A DNA stretch of 64,000 bases from Agapanthus africanus (lineage: Eukaryota > Streptophyta > Magnoliopsida > Asparagales > Amaryllidaceae), in the NCBI GenBank assembly GCA_030015575.1, contig CM057347.1:404954248-405018247 (forward strand). Reading direction: 5' to 3'. The notes under the pieces were generated by a model. That model worked only from the letters and a program-made list of their open reading frames with translations. It was not told where the DNA came from and did no database searches. The translations under genes were made by a program, and so were the position numbers. Shown piece after piece: positions 49,806 to 59,800 of this stretch (positions are counted from its first letter, which is position 1; the number at the start of each line of letters is the position of its first letter).

Positions 49806-51036
49806 ACAATGAGTTTGCTGGATGTTGTCACATAAGAGAATGGGGAGTTTCATTTATTATGTAGAGTAATTTCTGTGTTTCGGCTTTTGTCAACTGAAAA
49901 AATTGGAGAAGAGGCATTCTAAGTTTTACGAAACAGGTTTTGAGAATGTGTTTGGACTTGGTCATATGAACAATTGGAAGTATTTAGATGTTTCTAAGAA
50001 ACCACTAAATATCTTATTTAGAGTATCAATAGAAGTCGATCGGGCTCATGCTTAATCTAATATTTCAAGGAGACCTATGTCTTATTTAGTCACTCCTTTT
50101 GTAAATTTAAGCACCAGAGTGCTGGGTAAAATAAAAGAATACTAGAGATGTTATGTTGAGTACTTGCTAGTAACAGAAAATTGTTGTCAGTACACAAACC
50201 ATTTAGTCCATCTCTTATCTGTCTATTTCTCAGCTTCTGCTGTTAAGGCATTGATGATACCATTTTTGTCGTTCTGTATCGGTATCAGATATCACACTTC
50301 CGTAAGTTGAGAAAAAGATCAAACTGCGAGACATAAAAAATCATATCAAAAGAATATCAACCTGCAATCAAACCCCCTCTTATGCTCGAGTCCAAAATGA
50401 TCCCCGCCTGGCAAGCATTAAATCTAGTTATAGCTAGTGATAGCTACCGTAGGTTAAGAACATCACATACGTGACGGCTGCACCTTTTTGGATTTTAGAG
50501 GAAATCTGAAGTCTGTAGAATGGTGGTCTCTCTATAATCAAGATCGGGGCTTACAATTTAACCTATCATGTGAATTAGGAAGCTATATCTCTCCATATCA
50601 CCACTAAACTCCTGGCAAATGAAATATATTTCCTTTCTTCTTTTTTTTTCGTTTTTTGGGTGGGTGTGGGGGTGTGGGGAGTAGTATCGATACGTTACGT
50701 AACTACACTCTTTTCTGTTCTGTTCTGTTTTGTTCTGGCTGAAAAGGTTAATAGCTAATGTTGTCCTGAAAAGCATCATATCTGCACTCTTCAATGAATC
50801 CTGGCCTCATGTGATCCAGTGGCCTAAAACACACACACACACACACACACAATCTCATAAACTCGTAAAAGAAAACAACTAAAGGAATGAGAAGAGATAT
50901 AGTAAACGAGAGGAGGAATTTGGAAGAGAAGAGAACAGCAGCTCAATTCACAACCATTTGAATCTCTTCTCTACCTCTCAATCAGTTACAGCTCTCCTTG
51001 AGGAGAAGAAAGTCCTCAAAAGAGAAGCAAAAGTGA
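49806..51036. other. Spacer, duplicate of 21875-23095
   Basis: No gene seen. Contains an (AC)11 microsatellite at 50829-50850, shorter than the (AC)20 of the first copy. Confidence 0.5.
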
Positions 51037-51321
51037 GAGAGAAAACTGAGCAGCACCCTCTTCACGAACTTCTGCTTCTCCTATCACCACAAGAATAATA
51101 ACAATGGGTTCTTCAATATCGGCAGAAGTAGCAGCAGTAATAAGTTCTCTTTGCAGGCATCAAAAGGGAATGAGGAGAGAGATGAGGTGGAAGAGGCTTT
51201 AGGGAGGAGAAGTGCATTTATTTCTTCAGGGATTTGTTTGGGTTTAGGGTTAACGGCTATGGGGTTCCCAAGAGAAGGGTTTGCCGTGGTGAAGCAGGGG
51301 CTTTTCGAAAAAAGTATCTAG
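51037..51321 (+). pseudogene. Damaged second copy of PPD4-like exon 1
   Basis: Matches 23096-23397 through GFAVVKQGL. Then 206 bp present in the first copy (23398-23603) are missing: the last 41 nt of the exon, the GT donor and 165 bp of intron. The flanks share a 2-bp TT. The frame then runs into intron sequence (FEKSI, stop at 51319-51321). It also has two extra bases in a GA run near 51036. Without the donor it cannot splice normally to exon 2 at 51587. Confidence 0.85.
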
Positions 51322-51586
51322 TTGAAATAAGAATGTTGAGATGGATAATCAACAATACTTTAGAAAGGAGAAGTTAATCAAATAGATCTAAAGACTTTTT
51401 CTATATATTGTGACTGCAAAATGTTGGATTTTTCGATATTCCTCTATGTTCAAATACTTTGACTATGAAGGTTGAAGTGTTGATAGTTTGGAACAAATTT
51501 ATGCAAAATTTATCTTGTACTCAAGCACCTACTTTACTTTCTTATTGGTAAATAGCTTTTCATAAGGGAAGAAATTGCTCAGACAG

Positions 51587-52884
51587 GTTGGAGGACTTAT
51601 AGAAGACCCGACGAGAAATCCGGAGGCCATGGAGTTGGTTGGAGTCCAATAATCCCTTACACTTTCAAAGTATCTCAGGGTTGGGAAGAGGTAAAAAAAA
51701 TTATCCGTTTTTTCTTCTAGGTAATTTCTGACATAGAATATTAGTTTATATTTTTTACGTAATCAAGCATTAAGATTTTATTTTTAATTTTTTTGAAGGA
51801 AAAAAGCAGGGCAAGATGCCCTACTCAGTAAAATAAATTAAAATCAAGCATAATATGACCATTGGATCATCTTTTTCCATGTCTTAGGTTCCCGTATCGA
51901 TCGCAGACCTTGGTGGAACAGAGATTGATTTAAGATTTGCAAATTCTCAAGAAGGTCGTTTATTTGTTATTGTAGCTCCTGTTCTGAGATTTGCAGGTAT
52001 TAAACCTTATTTACAAGCAACATGTGTAAATATGATGATCTTGTTAACTGTAATAATAAAGTTATAGGTTATGGTTTATATAAATGTAATCAACTAGCAT
52101 AGGTATAGCCTGGTGACCCCACGCCCCACCCCACCCTTTCACTAATTAAAATCTAAGTGAGCCTCTATAAGAATTCGGCTATAAGTCCCTGTAACTGTGA
52201 AAGTGGTTTGGAATTGATGAACAGTTCTAGATTGTACACATTTATTTTATTTGATTCTAACTTATTTCATTTGAGTTGGCAAATTAAGACTATTATCCAT
52301 CATTCTCAATTATAAACTCTTCCTATTATCAAGTGCTCTAAATTTGTCGTGTAAATTAATCTTGTATAATTAAATTCATCTCGGATTCTCATCTTAGACA
52401 AAGCTAAACAGCCAATCATAATAAATTGAATATTCTAGCATGGACTTGAATTTGATATATTTTTTCGATAATTGTTTTCTCACAAGTTTAGTCTAAATAT
52501 AATTTTGATCAGATCTCGGAGACCATGCAAAAATAGAACAGATTGGGCCCCCCGAAAAGGTAATAAATGCATTCAGACCAGAAGTTATCGGCGAAAATGT
52601 AGAAGGAAAAGTTGTAAGTATGGAAGAAGCAGAATATTCTGGGAGAAAATATTACCAGTTTGAATTGGGGCCTCCCCATGTTCTCATTGCTGCTACAGCT
52701 GCAGGAAATCGGTTATATTTGTTCGCAATCACTGCAAACGGTAAAAAAATAATAATAAACTGAATTTCGAAAAGACGAGAAAATTCTAGCTAATTTAATT
52801 TCTGAAATTTGGATGTCAGGTCTGCAATGGAAAAGGCATTACAAAGATTTAAAGCAGATTGCAAACTTGTTTCGCGTTGCTTAG
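51587..52884 (+). CDS. PPD4: Exons 2-5 of the PsbP-domain thylakoid lumen protein (PPD4-like)
   Basis: Exons 51587-51690, 51888-51996, 52513-52740 and 52820-52884, all with AG/GT borders and agreeing phases. They encode GWRTYRRPDEKSGGHGVGWS, PVSIADLGGTEIDLRFA, the GPPEKVINAFRPEVIGENVEG region, PPHVLIAATAAGNRLYLFAI and a C-terminal LQWKRHYKDLKQIANLFRVA. This is the PsbP-like fold of thylakoid lumen PPD proteins; the closest match I recall is Arabidopsis PPD4. PPD proteins assist photosystem assembly; the exact role of PPD4 is less clear. No defect is seen in these four exons. A usable exon 1 next to them is missing (the damaged one ends at 51305), so the gene is whole only if the distant exon 1 at 23096-23438 is spliced in or if the locus is misassembled. 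Confidence 0.88.
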
Positions 52885-53774
52885 AACAATACAAATTTAT
52901 CAACAACAACAACAACAACAATACAAATTTATCACAAATGGAAAGTTTAATGTTTGTTTGCGACACCCATAAACATAATTCCATTATTCCATAGGGATAG
53001 AATCATACACTGTGATACTATATGTAATTGTGATAATAATTTGGGTAGATTTCCTATCATAACTTATCACCTTGGTGAGTCGGTTGATGCCCATAATGTG
53101 GTAAGCTACAGTGGTGTTCATGTACTTGTTCTTACTCTGAATTCTTTTAACAAAGGCAAGAAAATTTAAAAGAAAATAACTTTTTTTATTAAAAAGGAAA
53201 AAGGAAAAATAAAAGCACCATCCATGAACTAATTAATATAAGTAAGACCAATCATGAGGAAAACCTAGATCTTTGGCCACGATTTTTTGACGAGTCAGAA
53301 AGTTAATTCTTTTGAATTTCATTCATTTTTGCAAGATGAGCAAATGGTAATTCGAACCCTAGCACGTTAGCAATGAAATATAATTAAGAAATCATAAGAA
53401 CAGCACAAAATTGAAAGGAACAGGACCAATGGATCGCCTCAAATTGCGGCCGATTCTGAGTTCTGAAACCCTAAAGTTAGGGTTTTTTTCTTTTATTTTC
53501 TTCTTGAAATTGATGGCTCCATGGGAAATTGAACTGAAGAGGAGACTGAGTAAAGGGAATGAGAATATGAACAATAAGGGGTTTTTTTTTAAATGTTTTT
53601 ATTTTTTGGGGGGTTTCTTCGAGTCGAACTATTAAAGAAACAGAAAAGCATTGGCGGGATCTGAGGAATTGGGATTTCTCTAATATAATAATGCAAGCTC
53701 TTCCAGAACCTAATTAGTTTTGTTTTCAGGGTACCAGGAATCCAAGTTTATTAAAATAATAAAGGTATTTAAAA
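52885..53774. other. Downstream region of PPD4 and AT-rich spacer
   Basis: Holds the likely 3' UTR with an (AAC)6-type microsatellite at 52903-52921. No further gene could be supported; short frames near 53411-53635 have no recognisable domain. Confidence 0.5.
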
Positions 53775-54790
53775 AAAAAACATGCTTTGTATTTACCTAA
53801 AACACCCCAAATATATTTAAATTGCACCTAAAAGCACCCCTCGCTAGTTTTCCATGCAAAATTAACATCCGATTTGGGAGATGGAGCTGGAGCTTAAACC
53901 GATCTCTTACCTTCTAGGTATTTAAGTAGGTTTTTATCTCACAAAAAGAACCAACATTCTCATTTAGTTGAAAATTGGGATTTAAAACAACTAAACAATC
54001 ACTTTCATTTCGAATGAGATTACCCACTAACTCGAAGCTTACAATTGAAGGGACGATGACACCCGACGAGCTCATTGTTGGAGAATGTTGAGAAAATCTA
54101 AAATAGGAAAAAAAAAAATCTAACCCTAATGACACTCGACAAGCCTGTTTACATGATAATTTGAGAGATCTTTGATCGAAAATCTAACCCTAATGCTGAT
54201 TCAGAAGGGGAAATTGGGAATTTTGGGAGAAGAAAATGGGTCGGTCGTTAGCCATCTAACATAGTAACGGAAGATACAAAAAAATCCGTGGCTTGTAAGA
54301 GGGCTTTTTAGTACAATTTAAACATATGGAGGGCCTTTTAAATAAGAGAATAATGGAGGAAAGATGTCATAAGAGGGAATTTCCTCCTATGGCGTCGCAA
54401 AAATACACTCTCTCATTTTTTCCGCCGATCGGCACCCGTTATCATCTAAAATATGGGTGCACCAAAATTCATGTGATTCTACAACCATTTCACCGTTGAT
54501 TTAGCAATGTAAAAAGTTCTATTGTCGGTAAACCGTTAATTTTGAACCCACTAAATCAATGGTGAAAAAGTTGTAGAATCACATGAAATTTGGTGTATCC
54601 ACATCTTAAATGATAACCATGAAGATGGTGGGTGCCGATCGTTGGAAAAAATAAGGAAGGGTATATTTTTTCGACGCCATAGGAGGAAATTCCCTCATTC
54701 CTCAATTAACCTCTTTAAATAAATACAAAATATTGGAGGGCATTTTAGTAATCAGGGAAGCACGAGGAGACTTGGTAAAAAGCCCTAAAA
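53775..54790. repeat. Dispersed TIR-like repeat, copy 2, interrupted by a MITE
   Basis: Homologous to 15660-16335 (shared TAGTTTTCCATGCAAAATTAA, ACAAAAAGAAC and GGGCTTTTTAGTACAA stretches, allowing mismatches). It is split by the MITE at 54346-54713. Copy 1 reads through the corresponding point, so it serves as an empty-site control. Confidence 0.65.
54346..54713. mobile_element. Mutator-type foldback MITE, copy 1
   Basis: 368 bp, largely an imperfect inverted repeat. The left starts GAGAATAATGGAGG and the right ends CCTCAATTAACCTC. Inner arms share GGGAATTTCCTCCTATGGCG and its mirror CGCCATAGGAGGAAATTCCC, allowing one base. Direct repeats TTTAAATAA at 54337-54345 and 54714-54722 form a perfect 9-bp target duplication. 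Noncoding. Confidence 0.88.
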
Positions 54791-55019
54791 TAGAATTTAA
54801 AAACTCCGCTTTAAATTTGCCTCACCAAGCTCATCCATGTCATCACCATTTAAATTTTGAAATTATTATGGATCATTTTAAAAAAAAAAATAATAATGTA
54901 TCCTGATATATTGCTATAATAGTTTTATAATAAGCTCAATAAAATAATAATTCATATTGTACCTAAAATTTGATGAATAAAAGGTTAGATTTTACATTGC
55001 ACAAAAAAATTGATACTAT
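54791..55019. other. AT-rich spacer, nothing recognised
   Basis: Short AT-rich stretch between the two MITEs with A- and T-runs and no recognisable gene. Confidence 0.4.
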
Positions 55020-55028
55020 TTATTATTT

Positions 55029-55437
55029 GAGGATAACGGAGGAAAAATGTTATAGGAGGGAATTCTCTCCTAAGGCGTCAAAAAAATACGTTCTTCACGA
55101 TTTCTATCGACAATCGGCATCCACCATCATCATCTTTACCATATAAGACATCTTTACCATATAAGATGTGAATATACCAAATTTCATGTGATTCCATCAC
55201 CTTTTCGATGTTGATTTAGTTGGTGCAAAATTAGTGGTTTACCGGTAATAGAACTTTTTACATTGCTGATTCAACAATGAAAAAGTGATAGAATCACGTG
55301 AAATTTAGTGTATCCAAATCTTACATGATAAAAATAATGATAATGAATGCCGATCGTCCAAAAACATCATAGAGTACAGAGATATCTGACGCCACCAACG
55401 AAAAAGGCTGCTAAAGCTTCTTTTATTCATTATTCTC
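55029..55437. mobile_element. Mutator-type foldback MITE, copy 2 of the same family
   Basis: 409 bp, clearly related to the MITE at 54346 (shared GGAGGGAATTCTCTCCTAAGG arm, TTTCATGTGATTC centre arms and GAGAATAATGAATAAAAG end). Direct repeats TTATTATTT at 55020-55028 and 55438-55446 form a perfect 9-bp target duplication. More diverged arms than copy 1. Confidence 0.87.
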
Positions 55438-55446
55438 TTATTATTT

Positions 55447-56430
55447 TACCTTTGCAATGGATGATATCAAGTTCTGTTTTTTGTATACACTTTCTATAAA
55501 AAAAAATGTTCTTTTTAATATTTACCATTCCATGGGCAGTGGACAATATTGTAACGGGCCAGCCAGGTTACACAATACATGACTAACTTGTACTCTCAAT
55601 GTTGTAGGCTTTTTCTTAACTGAATTCTCGTATTTATCTATGCCATACCTCTTGAATTCTTAATATTTGTACGGCTAATTTTATAAAGCATGATCATGGG
55701 TTTTGAGATAGCAATGTCCGAACCGTAAAAATGCCATGAATGCTGAATCGGCAATGTAATATGAAAATTGTAGTGTTGACTTGTTTAAACCACGAGCAAA
55801 TGGAATAACCCTAAAATGACCTTTGTGGACTGAATAGCCCCAAATTGAACTTGATGTGGCATATTTTGCTAAAAAGCATCCAAGGGGGTTGTTGGGTCTT
55901 TTAACGTGAGATGGTGCTGGCTATCTCAAAGAACCTAAGAGTTCAATATTTGATTTATTCGGTTAAATTTCTATTTATCTCTTAGGCAACTTTATCATAG
56001 GCAACTCGTGGGTATCATTATCATAAGAGACAACTTATCTTATATATAATCACCACCGTTTAGCTTGATTTTCAGAGCCTTAAAATATATGTACACAAAT
56101 ATTCATGTGATTTAACAATTGATTTCGTGATGAAAAATGCTCTATCAGAAAACTAGCAAGTTTCGACTCTCCGATGCAAGTACAAGAACAAGAAGTATCA
56201 AAACCAAACAAAATTTATGTGTGTACATATCTTAGAATAATATGTTATTCAAGATGAACAGTACCGATCATAAAAAAATGGACATGAAAAGTAAACTTTT
56301 TAACCGATATAGAAAAGATATAGAAAAGAAACTCCTCTGCGACAAGGATGCCCACATTTCTTTTTATTAATGACTAAAACAAAAATATTCATGGCACTTA
56401 TAAACAATTATTTGTCTGAAGTAAATTTAG
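55447..56430. other. AT-rich spacer with a possible MITE relic
   Basis: No gene seen. Between about 56030 and 56330 the mirrored TATGTACACAAATATTCATG and CAAAATTTATGTGTGTACAT arms resemble the foldback MITEs to the left, but ends and target duplication are not found. Confidence 0.35.
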
Positions 56431-56439
56431 TGAGTGTGT

Positions 56440-56640
56440 GTCAGTGTCAGGATGGACTACTCAAGTGTATATATATATAATATTTCTGTCAGTGTCAGGA
56501 TGGACTACTCAAGTCATTGGATCTGATTGATGAATAACCCAAAATTCAAGTGAAGACTACAGGAAGCTTCAGACTACAGGATGGACTACTCAAGTGAAGC
56601 CTACAGTGAAGACTACAGGAAGCTTCAGACTAAAAACATA
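56440..56640. repeat. Short interspersed duplications
   Basis: TGTCAGGATGGACTACTCAAGT (or its core) occurs near 56446, 56493 and 56579, and GAAGACTACAGGAAGCTTCA occurs near 56554 and 56611. Looks like local slippage or repair duplication; not coding. Confidence 0.65.
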
Positions 56641-56821
56641 TCAAAATTACAAATTATGGTTGCACTCTATCTAAACAATTAGCAGAAAAGGAAAATATAT
56701 CTCAAACAGCAACTAAAGCATATCTAGGGTTTACTTCCATAGGCGTTTCTCAAGAAAGATTATGGCATCAAGCCAGCACATTAACATATCAAAGGATTTT
56801 CTTGCACACGGTATTTTTTGG

Positions 56822-59800
56822 TTAGTGGACTTTAGATCTACAGATGCATTCAGGATACGGGTTTTCGTAGAAGGATTCTTCGGTCCGAGCCCGATCCTTC
56901 CCTTTTGTTCCAGGCAACGAACCATACCGTTTCCTTGGAGCCCCTTGTCTGCAAATTCAACAAACCCAAAAAATAAAACGAAAGAAGATACAATAAACAA
57001 TATTCAATATTGTGATATTACAACGTTAAATTCAAATTTTTCTATAGGTATACCAGCGACATGGAAAATGCAGGACAAGGCGTAGTACCTAAACTTGTGT
57101 AGTTGAGTAACAAGCGATGAAAGTTTTGGACCTTCCTTCAACTCTCCATTTTCTATCTTATCAAAAAGTTCTACCAATCCTTTCCTGTACAAACACGATA
57201 TTGCAGAAATATTATCATGCATAACACATAAGGTGAGACATATTTAATGGAAAATAAGCAAAGCTCGTCATATTCCCACTCAAAGATGACTTAGCATAGT
57301 ACTCAAAGATGACTTAGCATAGTTATTTAATCTTAACTGCTTTAACATCGCTTCTATTAAATGCCTTCTACTAATAATCGACGATAATAATTCCAGAAAG
57401 TTGATCTGATTGAATGATGGCATGCTTCCTATATAATAGGAGAATATTGTGATATATAGACCATATTTTATGAAAAGAGAGCGCACAAGTTAAATTTTGC
57501 CCAAACCTACTAATATGAAATAAGGAATCATGTACTAATTTGCCTGATGTTGCAAGATTATTTACCTATCAGGATTGATTGTCTTGCGGTGCCCTAAAAA
57601 TCTGCGATGCCCTTCTACAGCTCTTGCCATGTTGCCCGTATGTGAAGGAACAAATGCATCGCTTTCAACTGATATCATATAATCTAGAGCTGCATTTTGT
57701 GTTGCGTGTCTAGAAAATTGTTTCAATTCTTCTTTTGTTGCCAATGTATCCTGCAACAAAAAATGAACTAAATTGACCTCATCATGGTTTTTTCAGGCAA
57801 GCGTATCAATTAGGCTAAATTACAATAAACTACCCTTAACTATCTCTATTTCCCAGCTAATTACCTTAAAAAATTATTATGGTAAGCTCCCCTTAATGTG
57901 CAACATATAAAGGTTCTAGTGGAATAAACCCCAAAAACCAAAGTTTAAGGGGCTTTACTGTAATTAAAACAGTACGGTAGTTTAGGGAAAACAGCGATGT
58001 GTTAAGGGTAGTTTAGTGTAATCTAGTCTACAAATTTAGCCAATAGTAATTAAGATAACCTTGAAAACCAAGTTTGGGAAATGAGATCTCAAATCTGAAA
58101 GGTATTTCTCGCCACCATATATTTGTCCAGCTGCAATGTAAATCCACGTGGATCGAGGATAGCCTAGAGCTCGTAGAAAGATCCCTACCTCTTTAGGAGT
58201 TAGAGGACAAAAGCCCCCAGTTCTTTGTTCTGTGGAGTTTATATCCTTCGTTTTCCAGTGATTTGTATTCTCCCTATAAACAAGTCCAGTGAACATGGAT
58301 AAGCAAATCACACAATTCTCAAATGGTAATAGACGTTTAGATTCCCTCCCCCTCCCCACCCAGAAAAAAAAAATTAAAAAAGATCTTTAATTTCCTAAAA
58401 GTTTTTTTTACTGAATTTGTTTTTCGGTCATTAAGTCCTTGATACCTTTCTTTATTCTCTGTGGTCCCTGAAAGAACTTTACCCAAAAAATATAATTGTT
58501 TCTATTTTACCCTTGTGCAGTCTGTAGCTAATTTCATGTATTACTTTCGTAGAAATCGGTGAAAATGTAGTCATAATTATTCTATATATAGTCAAATCCA
58601 ATAAACTGTAGTCAAATTCAGTATAATTTTGTAGATCTGATGTTCACTAAATTACTGAATGGCCTAAGACAATAAAGCATATTTCCAAAAACAAAAAGAG
58701 TATTGACCTCATGATTCTTAGCTCTTCAGCTTCGGTATCATTGAGACCATAAGTGCAGCCAGTGAAAGACAGCATATCCTTCTCATAGCGCAGATGCAGA
58801 GCAATATATCGTCCATTTGACCTCAGCCGCTCAACTAGGTTCTGTGGTTTCAGCATCACGTAGCCTCAAAACCTAATATACAAGATACCCCAGGATATCT
58901 CTTAAATGCACTACAACAATCTAGTTGCCAAATGCAATTTAGCAAAACCTTACCTTTCCAAGGGTTTCAATTGGCGCAGAAAAACGAAGTGCTTGATATA
59001 GAGCGCGGCATCGTAATCTTTGGATATCAATTGGAAGGTTGCTGTTAGCTAGTCTGGAATCAGACTTCGGAACATGGATTACCTGATAGGAAAAATCACA
59101 TTACCAAATTTTCTTATAAGATTTGTACAACCATGACAAATTAAATGATTGGCACAAGGTAACATCTCAGAACATGAAGGACTAGAGTCAGTTGATAAAA
59201 AGTTCTACTCAATATGAAGCCAAGTTTCCTAAAACATGGAACGTGATGGTACGTAGAACAAACAGACGGGCACATAGTGGCTAATAAGTATGGAATGAGG
59301 CATGATAGGGGTAGAATTCTTTGGAAAGTTGAGGCTGATCGAGATACAAAGTGATGTGAAACGTGATGAACAAATGGTTAGTTTCCAAGGACCAATATAT
59401 TTTTAGTAGCTATTTCATAAACATGAACAGCTATTCATTAATACAAATTGAGAATAAGTCCATGTTGTAGTTGTTGTCTGTAAAATAGGCCAATGGCTAT
59501 TAAACAAATAAATGAGCTATCTTTTAACTTAATATGCATTGGAATTATGCCCATGTTGCAATTGTTATTCGGAATGCCAAAGTTATAGTTTATGAATAAA
59601 ATTCTTCCAGGTTTCAAATCGGAAGTTCGAAAATGAAAAAAACATAGGGGTTAAATACTTTTCTGGCAACTCAGATATGAAGTACCAGTAAGTGATATAA
59701 TGCACGACATGAACATCATTTTGTGATGGATCAAGCTCCCTTAGTTACCTGTAAGGCCTCCTACATGTCAAACTCCAATATGTGCAGTAGGGTTGATGGT

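Noticed and set aside
51105-51180. ATGGGTTCTTCAATATCG as a start for the second PPD4 exon 1 copy
   Set aside because: It is in a different frame from the conserved transit and lumen-targeting sequence and is absent from the first copy.
53392-53635. Overlapping 60-74 codon frames on both strands
   Set aside because: No domain, no homologous copy and no clear promoter; left unannotated.
58370-58700. Possible extra exon in the O-fucosyltransferase intron between exons 7 and 8
   Set aside because: Phases of the flanking exons join directly and the protein matches the family without it.
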